DNA of 10,201 bases, taken from assembly GCA_041685555.1 (NCBI GenBank), contig JAWLFN010000090.1, positions 1 to 10,201 on the forward strand, read 5' to 3'. The notes under the pieces are model-generated. The model saw only the letters and a list, made by a program, of their open reading frames with translations. It searched no databases and had not been told where the DNA came from. Positions 1 through 7,926 of this stretch are shown one piece after another. This DNA comes from PWQG01 sp041685555 (GTDB lineage Bacteria > Pseudomonadota > Gammaproteobacteria > Pseudomonadales > Pseudohongiellaceae). The position numbers and the translations under genes were made by a program. Within the stretch, counting starts at the first letter, position 1. Each line of letters begins with the position of its first letter.

Positions 1-1544
1 ACGCCCTGCGAGCGCGCCTGGAGACCGGCGATGACAGCGCGCTCGACGAGGTCGCGCCGCTGTGGAACGTGGGCCGCTCACAATACAATGAATGTGACCC
101 CGTATTCGAGCACTGGATGGATGCCGGCCGGCTCACGCCGGAGCTGGCCTGGGACCGTTTCCGCAAGACCATGGACGCCAGACGCATTCGACTGGCACGC
201 TACATCGCTGGCCTGATGCCGGAACACGAACAGCAGCTCGCCGAACTCTACCTGTTGATCGACAGTGCTCCGGAGCAGCTGGATTCGCATGACGAACTAC
301 GTGTCGACAACCGCGAGACCCGACAGATCATCCTGCACGGCATTGACCGATTGGCCGGTATCGATGCGCCGCGGGCCATGCGGATGCTGCATGAACACGA
401 TGATCACCACGAATTCGGCGAAGCCATCATGCTGGCAAAGCAGCGTCAGATCGCATTCCAGTTGCTGTTGCAGGGCTTTGAGGACGAAACCGCCTCTCTG
501 CTGCGCAACCAGCCCGAACTGGCCAGCGAGACACTAGTGGGCTGGCTGCTCCGGGATGCCCTGCGGGATCAGGACTGGGGTCGCATCGAAACCTGGCTCG
601 ACCACCTGCCGCAAGAAGCACAACAGAGCGAGCAGTGGATCTACTGGCGCGCCCGGATGCTGGAGCAGAAAAACAGCGCTGAAGCCGGGGAACAGGCCGA
701 ACGACTGTACCGGGACATCGCCAGGACACGAAGTTTCCATGGTTTCATGGCCGCCGACCGACTGGACCTGCCCTATGCCATGGCCGAGCGTCCAGTGCCG
801 TTCAACGGGGAACACCAGCGGGCATTGTATGAGATGCCGGCCATTGTCCGCGCGCATGAACTGTATCACCTCGGAGATGAGGAGAACGCCCGGCGCGAAT
901 GGAACCATGCCACCGGGCAGATGGACGGAGAGCAGATTCTCGCCAGCGGACAGTTGGCGCAATCCTGGGGCTGGCACCGTAACAGCATCCAGGCCATGAT
1001 CCGGGCACAGCACTGGGACGACCTCCAGCTGCGATTCCCACTGGTCCATGATGACCATTTCCGCCGGGCCGCCGATGAACATCGCATACAGCCTCACCTG
1101 CTGTACGCACTGACTCGACAGGAAAGCGCCTTCATGGAGGATGTACGCTCCCCGGCCGGTGCCCGCGGACTGATGCAGTTGATGCCCGCCACGGCACGTC
1201 AGACCGCCAACGGCAGCGGCATGCAGGTCAGTGCCTCCGATCTCTACGAGCCGGACATCAACATCCGGCTGGGAAGTCGCTATCTGGCTGAAATGCTGGA
1301 AGAATTTGACGGAAACCGCGCCCTGGCGGCGGCCGCGTACAACGCCGGCCCCAATCGGGTAAAGCAATGGCTGCGGCGCACCAAGGACAATCCCCTGCCA
1401 CTGGACAAATGGATCGAGACCATCCCCTTTGCCGAAACCCGCGGCTATGTACAGAACGTACTTGCCTACTCGGTGATTTACGGACACCGCATGGAAGATC
1501 CGGTCAATCTGCTGACACCGGAAGAAGCGGACAGCTTGCAGTAA
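1..1544 (+). CDS. slt: Soluble lytic murein transglycosylase (Slt70 family), 5' end outside window
   Basis: Periplasmic enzyme that cleaves the MurNAc-GlcNAc bond of peptidoglycan to give 1,6-anhydro products. The frame is open from the first base (first full codon at 3), so about 513 codons are visible; E. coli Slt70 is about 645 residues, so roughly the first 100-130 residues including the signal peptide are missing. An early SQYNECDPVF stretch matches the end of the alpha-superhelical U-domain, with helical repeats through the middle. The catalytic domain occupies the last ~150 residues: RQESAF with the catalytic Glu at codon 1122-1124, GARGLMQLMPATA, AAYNAGPNRVKQWL, and IPFAETRGYVQNVLAY, all family-1A hallmarks. 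The internal Met at 69 is not the real start because homology continues upstream of it. The gene stands alone on this strand here and converges on the TonB receptor gene. Confidence 0.95.
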   Translation, partial: ALRARLETGDDSALDEVAPLWNVGRSQYNECDPVFEHWMDAGRLTPELAWDRFRKTMDARRIRLARYIAGLMPEHEQQLAELYLLIDSAPEQLDSHDELRVDNRETRQIILHGIDRLAGIDAPRAMRMLHEHDDHHEFGEAIMLAKQRQIAFQLLLQGFEDETASLLRNQPELASETLVGWLLRDALRDQDWGRIETWLDHLPQEAQQSEQWIYWRARMLEQKNSAEAGEQAERLYRDIARTRSFHGFMAADRLDLPYAMAERPVPFNGEHQRALYEMPAIVRAHELYHLGDEENARREWNHATGQMDGEQILASGQLAQSWGWHRNSIQAMIRAQHWDDLQLRFPLVHDDHFRRAADEHRIQPHLLYALTRQESAFMEDVRSPAGARGLMQLMPATARQTANGSGMQVSASDLYEPDINIRLGSRYLAEMLEEFDGNRALAAAAYNAGPNRVKQWLRRTKDNPLPLDKWIETIPFAETRGYVQNVLAYSVIYGHRMEDPVNLLTPEEADSLQ

Positions 1545-1573
1545 AAAGGGGAGCCACCCCGAGGTGACTCCCC
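1543..1573 (-). terminator. Rho-independent terminator of the receptor transcript
   Basis: An 11-base-pair stem (1548-1558 with 1563-1573, GGGGAGCCACC against GGTGACTCCCC, one C-A mismatch) closes a 4-base CCGA loop. Read on the - strand it is followed by TTTTT (complement of 1543-1547), the usual intrinsic terminator layout. It lies about 90 bases beyond the receptor stop codon. Read on the + strand the stem follows directly on the slt stop but has no T-run after it, so it would stop slt transcripts less efficiently. Confidence 0.7.
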
Positions 1574-1665
1574 ATGAACGCGCCTCCGCTGGTCATGTCA
1601 TGGCAACGCAGGCGAACAGGCCAGCAGCGTCACGACCGCCGACCCGCGTCGTCATCCTCCTGTAC

Positions 1666-4539
1666 TCAGAAGCCCGGTTGCCATTCCAGGGATACCCAGA
1701 ACTGACGCCCCCAGGGACTGTGCAGCCGACTCTCGAAACCACCCAGGATCGGCAGGCGTTGCGGCAGCTCATCGAACATGTTGTTCACGCCGATACTGGC
1801 CGTGATTTCGCTGTCGAAGTACTGATCAAACAGATAGGTATACTGCGCATTGACTATGCCCTGTGAACGGATATTACCACTGACCGGAGGCGGCGTACCC
1901 GTCAACGTATTATTGACGCGATCGTCAAACTCCACGTGATGCTGGTAGTTCCAGGTGGCCGAGGCGCTGTGGTTAGCCATGAACCAGTTCAGCTTGGCCT
2001 GCCCTTTCACCTTGGGGAGCGGCGGCACAATCCCGGTGCGTGCATTCTGCCTGCCCAGCGCGTCGATGACCTGGTCATCGTTGCCCTGATACTCGTAGCT
2101 GGTGTAGTAGGTCGCACTCAGCTCAGTATCGAAGGTACCCAGATTGTCAGTCAGGAATGTATAGCTGACACGGCTGTCCAACAGGTCCACCCAGACGGAA
2201 CTGACGTTCTGCGACTGGCGCACCACCCGTATTACACGCTGCGAGTCCGGATCGCGGTCCACGCTGGGTGTCTGGTTATTGGCCAGCCACTGGTTGGCTG
2301 CTTCCCGCGTGGCCGAGCCCGGTGTCGGATCGTAGCTCTCGGGCGTAGCACCGATGTCCTCCAGCATACGGCTGAACTGGATGTCGACCATATCGGTGGT
2401 GCCCAGGGTCCGGATCCGGTCCGTGTACTCGATGGACTGGTAGTCCATGCTCAGGCTCAGCTCATCGGTCGGCTCCCAGGTGAAGCCCAGGTTCCAGATG
2501 TCGGATGTCTCCGGCTGTAGATCAGGATTACCGGAGGAACAGGTCGCCCCGCCATTCAGGAAGCCGCCAGTCAACGGGTCCGCACCGAAGAAGATCTCCC
2601 CGCAGTTCTCGTTCGGGTCGAACGGACGGGCATCCTCCGGTGCCGGTGCCAGGAAGCTTTCACCGATGGAGCCACGCAGCGCCAGTTCGGGCAGCACTTC
2701 CCAGCGCAATGCCACTTTCGGCGTGGTGGTATCCAGGTCATAGGTGGTGAAGTTCTCGTGACGCACCGCGATCTGGGCGTCCAGACCGGTGATGATCGGC
2801 ACTTCCAGCTCCAGGTAGGCGGCGTGTACCTTGCTGCCATAGGACTTGTCGCTCGGCGGCGTGTCGATGACGCTGGTGTTGTAGTCATCGCCGCTGGCGG
2901 ACAGCGGATTCGCATAATCCGTTTCATCGATATCGCGCATCTGGTAGCCGGTCGCCATCAACAGCGGCCCCGCCGGCAGCTGGTATGCCTCACCGGTGGC
3001 ATTCAGCTCGAAGATCTCCAGATCCCGTTCGAAAGTCGTGAAATCCACTACCGGGGCAAGCCAGTCCACCAGTGCCTGGGAGTTATCGGTCACGCCCTGC
3101 TCGTAGAACGGTGACCGCGAATCAGCCGAGCCGAACGGATTCAGCCATTGATCACCGCTCGGGCCTCCCTGGCCGGCCAAGGCCGCCTGCAGCCGCGGCA
3201 GATTGATCATCTTGGCACTGTAATCCCGCTCGGTACTCTGCCAGGAATAATAGGAGTTACCGGTCCAGGTATCGGTGAGGTCGAAACGGGCGCCGACCTT
3301 GTAGCGCTGGATGTCGTCCTCATAGGTCTGTTTGCGCGCACCCGTGGCAGGATCGGTATACGAAGGCCGCGTGCCGGCGGCCGCAAAAGGTCGCCATTGC
3401 CATGGCCCCACATCCGTATCGAATGGATTGGCCGGGTGGTCCGCCGGAACCACGAGGGCCTCGCGGTTGTTGGCATTGAGCTGGTAGCTCAGGGTATTGT
3501 GATTCTCACTCTCCCTTGCGCTGAGGCTCATTTGCGCCTCGAGCTGGACCCGATTGTTCAGATCGTAAGTCGCATTCTGGAAAACGTTCCACTCGGTCTT
3601 GCCTTCCGCCAGCGGCCATTGAGCCGAATACGTGAAGAAGCAGTTGTTGTTAGGCTGCGGGATGCCGCTGGGGTTATTCAAGGGCGCGCCCAGATCGGAC
3701 GGCTCATTGAAGGTCCCGCAACTCGGGTCACGCAACCGTTCGCCGACAATCTCACCACCGTGGACACCTCCCGGATTCGGCGTGGCCCCATCCAGTTCAC
3801 GCCATACGCCCGGGTTGCCGGAGGTGGCCCAGCCATAGTCGGAGCGCAGCGTGCGCGGTCGCTCAAAGGTCATCAGCGGCGTCGTGCGAGCATAGTCACC
3901 GGCAATCACCCAGTTGATGCCATTGTTGAAGTTGCGCCCGAACATGGCCGCGAACTTGTTGTCCTCAAAATCACCGCGCCCGTCTGCCTGGTGATAAACG
4001 CGGGTCTTGAAGCCGTCAAAGTCCTTGTCCGGAATCAGGTTGACCACGCCGGCCACGGCGTCGGAGCCGTACAGGGCGGAGCCGCCGTCCAGCACGACCT
4101 CCAGACGATCGATGGCGATGTCCGGCAGCAGCGTGCTGATGCCGGTGTCCACGGAGCGTGTGCCGTCCATCAGGGTCAGGGTGCTGTTCTCACCCAGGCC
4201 ACGCAGATTGAAGGTGGCGCCGATACTGCTCTGCGGGCCACTGCCGCCCGCGTTGACGTTGGCTACCGTGTTGGTGTTCTGTGTATAGGTCAGATCCCGG
4301 ATGTAGTTGCCCATACTGGGAGCACCGGAGGTCTGGATGTCCTCGGCCGTGACCGAGTCTACCGGGTTGTTCTGGGCGAATTTACTGTTACGGATGAAGG
4401 AGCCGGTGACGACCACCTCCTCCATTTCCGGCGCTTCGGCCTGCTGCGCCTGGGACAGCGGGGCGGCCATCATGGATGCAGCGACAATGGAAGCGTTCAG
4501 GTAGAAGCGCTTGTTGCGTCTGAAATGTGTTGTGGGCAT
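1666..4539 (-). CDS. TonB-dependent outer membrane receptor, substrate unknown
   Basis: A 957-residue outer membrane beta-barrel receptor that should import a ligand using TonB-ExbBD energy. Residues 1-31 look like a signal peptide (RRNKR, hydrophobic core, cleavage near SQA-QQ). EEVVVTGS at about 40-47 is the usual mature N-terminal motif. The plug domain (about 55-170) contains RGLGENSTLTLMDG and GGSALYGSDAVAGVVNLI. The barrel has SGNPDLQPETSD near residue 667 and ends in an aromatic-rich strand with terminal Phe (FWVSLEWQPGF), as expected for BAM recognition. Two Cys pairs (about residues 274/300 and 645/664) probably sit in extracellular loops and could form disulfides. The start is supported by GGGAG (complement of 4549-4553) 9 bases upstream of ATG. 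It is divergent from a transmembrane regulator gene. No motif I recognise separates siderophore, vitamin or sugar transport. Confidence 0.93.
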   Translation of the reverse strand: MPTTHFRRNKRFYLNASIVAASMMAAPLSQAQQAEAPEMEEVVVTGSFIRNSKFAQNNPVDSVTAEDIQTSGAPSMGNYIRDLTYTQNTNTVANVNAGGSGPQSSIGATFNLRGLGENSTLTLMDGTRSVDTGISTLLPDIAIDRLEVVLDGGSALYGSDAVAGVVNLIPDKDFDGFKTRVYHQADGRGDFEDNKFAAMFGRNFNNGINWVIAGDYARTTPLMTFERPRTLRSDYGWATSGNPGVWRELDGATPNPGGVHGGEIVGERLRDPSCGTFNEPSDLGAPLNNPSGIPQPNNNCFFTYSAQWPLAEGKTEWNVFQNATYDLNNRVQLEAQMSLSARESENHNTLSYQLNANNREALVVPADHPANPFDTDVGPWQWRPFAAAGTRPSYTDPATGARKQTYEDDIQRYKVGARFDLTDTWTGNSYYSWQSTERDYSAKMINLPRLQAALAGQGGPSGDQWLNPFGSADSRSPFYEQGVTDNSQALVDWLAPVVDFTTFERDLEIFELNATGEAYQLPAGPLLMATGYQMRDIDETDYANPLSASGDDYNTSVIDTPPSDKSYGSKVHAAYLELEVPIITGLDAQIAVRHENFTTYDLDTTTPKVALRWEVLPELALRGSIGESFLAPAPEDARPFDPNENCGEIFFGADPLTGGFLNGGATCSSGNPDLQPETSDIWNLGFTWEPTDELSLSMDYQSIEYTDRIRTLGTTDMVDIQFSRMLEDIGATPESYDPTPGSATREAANQWLANNQTPSVDRDPDSQRVIRVVRQSQNVSSVWVDLLDSRVSYTFLTDNLGTFDTELSATYYTSYEYQGNDDQVIDALGRQNARTGIVPPLPKVKGQAKLNWFMANHSASATWNYQHHVEFDDRVNNTLTGTPPPVSGNIRSQGIVNAQYTYLFDQYFDSEITASIGVNNMFDELPQRLPILGGFESRLHSPWGRQFWVSLEWQPGF

Positions 4540-4572
4540 TACAAATTACTCCCGTACTTTTCTGATTGTTAT

Positions 4573-4606
4573 CCGGCGCGAGAAAATGCGCCGGGAGTCC
4601 GGACTC
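4573..4606. promoter_or_regulatory. Two adjacent dyads in the leader of the receptor gene
   Basis: A perfect 7-base inverted repeat (CCGGCGC at 4573-4579, GCGCCGG at 4588-4594, 8-base spacer) is immediately followed by a perfect 12-base palindrome GAGTCCGGACTC (4595-4606). Both lie 34-67 bases upstream of the receptor ATG. They could be an operator, or the first could fold as an RNA hairpin in the receptor 5' leader; there is no T-run after it in the receptor's direction, so a terminator is unlikely. The repeats are seen directly; their role is inferred. Confidence 0.4.
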
Positions 4607-4649
4607 GCAGGTCAGTCTGCTGGATCCAGCCCGACGGCCCTGTCGCAAC

Positions 4650-4741
4650 CTGTAACAGACAGCCAGAGAGTGGCGAAAAACGTTACATAAGGCAGAGCCG
4701 GTCTTTACAGACCTGTCATACAGTATCTACCGTTGTTACAG
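4650..4741. promoter_or_regulatory. Cluster of GTTACA/TGTAAC words and small dyads between divergent genes
   Basis: CTGTAACAG (4650-4658), GTTACA (4682-4687) and TTGTTACAG (4733-4741) repeat one word in both orientations, and TTTACAG (4704-4710) is a near copy. Between them are two dyads that share one base: GGTCT-ttac-AGACC (4700-4713) and CTGT-cat-ACAG (4713-4723). This is a plausible binding region for the neighbouring winged-helix regulator. The remaining intergenic sequence (4540-4912) shows no convincing -35/-10 pair in either direction. Confidence 0.35.
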
Positions 4742-4898
4742 CTGCGTCCTGACCACCATAAGGAGAATGCTGAATATCCCTACCAGAAACCTACCCGCGG
4801 CATTCCAGAGTTGTGAAGAAGTTCAGTTTCAAAAATTCATCAGGTGGCGTATTCTGCTGATATGAGGCAGGAAACATCCCGGACAATGTTATACCGGC

Positions 4899-4915
4899 AG
4901 AGGTGGCGGACTGTG
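4899..4915 (+). promoter_or_regulatory. Ribosome binding site that decides the regulator start
   Basis: AGAGG at 4899-4903 sits 9 bases before GTG at 4913. The upstream in-frame alternatives (GTG 4844, ATG 4862, ATG 4886) lack a comparable purine-rich site at proper distance. Starting at 4913 also places the first beta strand of the winged-helix domain right at the N-terminus, as is usual for the family. Confidence 0.55.
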
Positions 4916-6961
4916 ATCAGAATCAACGACTGGCAGATCCATCCTGACAACTGCACGCTGGTGCCCGAGCCGCGCCAGGGCCAGTCAGGCAAACCTGTAC
5001 GTATCCCTCCGCGCTGCATGGATGTGCTGCTGTACCTGGTTGAACGACCAGGCCGGGTGGTCAGCACCGAAGAGCTGCTGAAGGCTTTCTGGGCATCCCC
5101 ATCCACCATGGATCACGCGGTACACAAGGTCATCGCGTCATTACGTGGGGCACTGGGAGACGATCCGCATGACCCCCGTTTCATCAAGACACTACCGCGG
5201 CGCGGCTACTCGCTCATCGCCACCGTTTCCCAAGAGGATCCGGACGCAGGCGAGAAGCATTCCGTCAGGCAGGAAGGTCTTACCATTGGCAGACTGCGGA
5301 TTCCCGCACGATGGCGGTTCGCCGGCACCTTGACTACTGCCGTCCTTTGCCTGGTGGTCATTGCAGGATGGTTGACGCGGCCCGCGGGTCAGCCCGCGGC
5401 GACCGACATGGCCAATTCGGAGCAGACTGTCGCCAGGCGCATCACACTGCTGCTTCCGACACTCAGCCTGAGCTCGCCCCTACTGCAGCAAAACCAGGTC
5501 AAAGCCCTGCTTGACTCTCTTTCAGCCAGTCTGGGCCGCCTTCCGGACCTGGATGTGGTCGTCGCCGATCCGGAAACCTCTTCCGGCCAGGCAGCTGAAA
5601 CCGACTACCAGTTGAAAACCACCATCTACGACACCGGCAATCAATTGCGATTGACGGTCAATCTACTGAATTCCTCCAGTGGCAACAGTCTGTACGCTGA
5701 CCATTTCACACTATCCGAGAATGACCTTCCCGCGATCGAAAAAAAGGTGATCCCGATAGTCGTGGAATCGCTCAGCATCCATCTCGATGACGATCGACTG
5801 CAAGAGATGCGCGCATGGGGCACCAACAGCGCGCCGGCATATCAGCATTTCCTCAGCGCCAGGTTCTATGCGGAACAATTCAATCACGACGACTGGAAAC
5901 TGGCGCTGGAACATTACGAGCAGGCCATCCAGGCAGACCCGACATTCATCAATGCCTATCTGGGCAAAGCGACCGCCGCCAACAACATGGCCGTCTACAG
6001 CCGCAATGCCCGGGTGGAACAGTTGAGCCAGGAAGTGATGGACCTGGGGCGGCGCCTGTCCCTGGCAGCCCCGGACAGCGACGCCATCGATACGCTCAAT
6101 CTCACACGCATGCGCATTGAAGGTCACAATGAGCGGCATCAGGAGCGCGAGTACCGGAGAATGATTCTTGCAGGCGATGCGCCCGGATACGTGTATGCTC
6201 GCTATGCCCTTTACCTGATCGGTGCCCGTCTGTACCAGGAAGCCGATGCCTTTCTGAAGCTGGCCCGTCAGACAGAAAATCACAGCATCAGTCCCAATAT
6301 GGCATGGAATTTCCGGACTCAGACCCTGCCACCGTCTGAGTTGGCCGAAGTGAAGGTCAACCAGCTGGTGGACCGGCCGACGCATATCGGCATTCTCGGC
6401 ACCGCGATCAGCAGCCTGGCCTTCGAAGGCGACCTGGAAAAGGCACGCTACCTGCTGGAGCGTCAGGTACGCCATGACGGCGACGGCGTCAGAGCGCACC
6501 TGAGCCAGATTCTGATCGGTGCTGTGTCCGGGCGACTCGGGGAGGGTTCATGTCCGCACCTGTTCACACCGGAACGGCTGGGTGACCAGGATCTGGCCTT
6601 CAACAATGGCGTGATGTTCTTCATGCAGGGAAACCATGAAGCGGGCGCCGCATACTGGCGACAGCTGACGCCGATCGACCGGCGCAAACTGTTCACGCGG
6701 CTGCATGCCATCGAGCCATTCTTTCCCGACAGCATCCGCTACAGCCCGGAGTACGCTGCGTTACTTGAGGAGCTGGACGTTGGACGTGACTGGCAGCACC
6801 GTCTGATGGCTGGCGTAGAAGAACTCTCCGGGCGCACCGGCATTCATCTTAGCCCGAAATCACGCAAACACCTGAAGGATGGCACATTCATGTCCGACAA
6901 CAACCTCTGGGATGATGCCACCCGCGCGTCGGTCGAGCAGATGCGTAACCGCTTCCCCTGA
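4913..6961 (+). CDS. Transmembrane winged-helix transcriptional regulator with periplasmic TolB/FlgO-like and TPR region (CadC-like)
   Basis: A predicted one-component regulator of 682 residues starting at GTG 4913 (705 if GTG 4844 is used). Residues ~3-103 are an OmpR/PhoB-type winged helix (Trans_reg_C): RINDWQIHPDNCTL at the start, the DNA-contact helix around TMDHAVHKVIASLRGALGD, and the wing ending KTLPRRGYSLIA. Residues ~136-155 are a single hydrophobic helix, putting the rest in the periplasm. Residues ~175-290 (DYQLKTTIYDTGNQLRLTVNLL, ADHF) resemble the TolB-N/FlgO-like domain often paired with such regulators. From ~306 come TPR-like helices, clearest at WKLALEHYEQAIQADP and GDLEKARYLLERQV; the last ~150 residues are too diverged to assign. 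It diverges from the TonB receptor gene and is a good candidate to control it. No acceptor Asp domain is present, so it is not a two-component response regulator. Confidence 0.88.
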   Translation: MIRINDWQIHPDNCTLVPEPRQGQSGKPVRIPPRCMDVLLYLVERPGRVVSTEELLKAFWASPSTMDHAVHKVIASLRGALGDDPHDPRFIKTLPRRGYSLIATVSQEDPDAGEKHSVRQEGLTIGRLRIPARWRFAGTLTTAVLCLVVIAGWLTRPAGQPAATDMANSEQTVARRITLLLPTLSLSSPLLQQNQVKALLDSLSASLGRLPDLDVVVADPETSSGQAAETDYQLKTTIYDTGNQLRLTVNLLNSSSGNSLYADHFTLSENDLPAIEKKVIPIVVESLSIHLDDDRLQEMRAWGTNSAPAYQHFLSARFYAEQFNHDDWKLALEHYEQAIQADPTFINAYLGKATAANNMAVYSRNARVEQLSQEVMDLGRRLSLAAPDSDAIDTLNLTRMRIEGHNERHQEREYRRMILAGDAPGYVYARYALYLIGARLYQEADAFLKLARQTENHSISPNMAWNFRTQTLPPSELAEVKVNQLVDRPTHIGILGTAISSLAFEGDLEKARYLLERQVRHDGDGVRAHLSQILIGAVSGRLGEGSCPHLFTPERLGDQDLAFNNGVMFFMQGNHEAGAAYWRQLTPIDRRKLFTRLHAIEPFFPDSIRYSPEYAALLEELDVGRDWQHRLMAGVEELSGRTGIHLSPKSRKHLKDGTFMSDNNLWDDATRASVEQMRNRFP

Positions 6962-6964
6962 GAA

Positions 6965-7288
6965 TCACGCGCCGCCGGTCTGCTGAGGCGGCACCACCCA
7001 TTCCGGATCATGGAAAGAGCCGATCGGGCGGATCTCGCAAAATCGGGCGGCATCGCGGATGATACGGGCCACGGCCGGATCATGTTGCTGCTCCATGGCC
7101 TCGCGGTCCTCCCTGCTGTCCCAACTGGCAATGGCGATCAGGCGATCGGGGTCATCCATGTCGCGATGCAGTTCGGTACCGCGGGCACCGTGAGCGCGCT
7201 GGATGATCTTACTGGCCTCCACCCAGGCTTTGGCATACTCCTCTGCAGTGTGGCCCGGACGGATCCAGACTTCGAAAAGATACTTCAT
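6965..7288 (-). CDS. Small ABM-like (dimeric alpha/beta barrel) protein
   Basis: A 107-residue protein that looks like the antibiotic biosynthesis monooxygenase (ABM)/ferredoxin-like dimeric barrel family: MKYLFEVWIRPGH opening strand, a helix EEYAKAWVEASKII, then RGTELHRDMDDPDRLIAIASWDSRED and a second helix EAMEQQHDPAVARII. Members are cytoplasmic and range from monooxygenases to heme-degrading or stress proteins; nothing here fixes the substrate. The start at 7288 is set by a strong AGGAGG (complement of 7293-7298) 4 bases before ATG. The frame stays open for 125 codons further upstream, but that part runs antisense to the DUF2058 gene and is not part of this one. Its stop is 3 bases from the stop of the convergent regulator gene. 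Confidence 0.75.
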   Translation of the reverse strand: MKYLFEVWIRPGHTAEEYAKAWVEASKIIQRAHGARGTELHRDMDDPDRLIAIASWDSREDREAMEQQHDPAVARIIRDAARFCEIRPIGSFHDPEWVVPPQQTGGA

Positions 7289-7368
7289 GATTCCTCCTGA
7301 AACGGGGATCTCCCCCTCATCTGGTTTACAATGGCAGTTCCATACACAAGGCATCACAAGAAGATACC

Positions 7369-7902
7369 ATGAGCAAATCACTGGCTGACCAGCTGCAGGG
7401 CGCAGGACTGGTGGACAGCAAGAAAGCCAAGCGGCTGCAGAAAGAAAAGCGGCAGCAGAAAAAGCAGAAGCAACCGGACCCGGGTGCGGACGCAGCCCGT
7501 CTGCAACAGCAACGCGCCGAGCAGGCCGAGCGAGACCGGGAGTTAAATCGTCAGCGCAAGGTCGCTGAAGAGACCCGCGCCCGAAGTGCCCAGGTCCAGC
7601 AACTGCTGCAGACCCACCGACTCCCGACGGGCGGCGAGATCCGTTACCAGTTTGTCGATCCACGAGACAACAGGATCAAACAGCTGTACGTGACCCACGA
7701 ACTGCGCGAACGCCTGGCCAAAGGCCTGCTGGCCATCTGTGCCGAAAAGAGTGGCTACTGCATCGTACCCGCGCAGACAGCCGACCGGGTGGCCGAGCGC
7801 ATCCCCGAAGCGGTGATCTTACGGCTGGACCCGGCCGCGGGGCAGACAGAGACCGACGATCCATACCGGGATTTTCCGATACCCGACGATATTGATTGGT
7901 GA
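7369..7902 (+). CDS. yaiL: DUF2058 family protein (YaiL-like)
   Basis: A 177-residue protein of the DUF2058 family, the same length class as E. coli YaiL (about 171). The N-terminus SLADQLQGAGLVDSKKAKRLQKEKR is the family signature, followed by a very charged Gln/Lys/Arg/Glu-rich helical segment (residues ~20-85) likely to be a coiled coil. A globular part follows (GGEIRYQFVDPRDNRIKQLYV, ICAEKSGYCIVPAQTADRVAER), and the C-terminus DDPYRDFPIPDDIDW corresponds to the conserved acidic tail DDPYADF-PDD-W. The family has been called nucleoprotein or polynucleotide-associated, but no enzyme activity is established that I can name. It is cytoplasmic by composition. It starts at ATG 7369 with a weak AAGAAG upstream and diverges from the ABM-like gene across 80 bases. 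Confidence 0.93.
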   Translation: MSKSLADQLQGAGLVDSKKAKRLQKEKRQQKKQKQPDPGADAARLQQQRAEQAERDRELNRQRKVAEETRARSAQVQQLLQTHRLPTGGEIRYQFVDPRDNRIKQLYVTHELRERLAKGLLAICAEKSGYCIVPAQTADRVAERIPEAVILRLDPAAGQTETDDPYRDFPIPDDIDW

Positions 7903-7926
7903 TCGCAAACTCGAAAACCAAAATTA

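Noticed and set aside
534..1487. 317-codon open frame on the - strand
   Set aside because: It is antisense to slt, whose domain motifs are unmistakable; the translation has no family signature and no ribosome site.
1574..1665. A 20-codon - strand frame after the receptor stop, preceded by AGGAGG
   Set aside because: AGGAGG touches the ATG with no spacer and the peptide has no recognisable features; the gap is more simply a 3' untranslated region leading to the terminator.
1936..2520. 194-codon open frame on the + strand
   Set aside because: Also antisense to the receptor barrel, without recognisable motifs.
3148..4752. 534-codon open frame on the + strand
   Set aside because: It runs opposite the receptor gene and mirrors its codon pattern; long antisense frames are common in GC-rich genes.
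7304..7315. GGGGA-tc-TCCCC near-palindrome in the yaiL/ABM-like gap
   Set aside because: A two-base loop and five-pair stem without T-run or repetition; too weak to call an operator or terminator.
7289..7663. Upstream extension of the ABM-like gene by 125 codons
   Set aside because: It is antisense to yaiL, is low in recognisable structure, and ignores the strong AGGAGG before ATG 7288.
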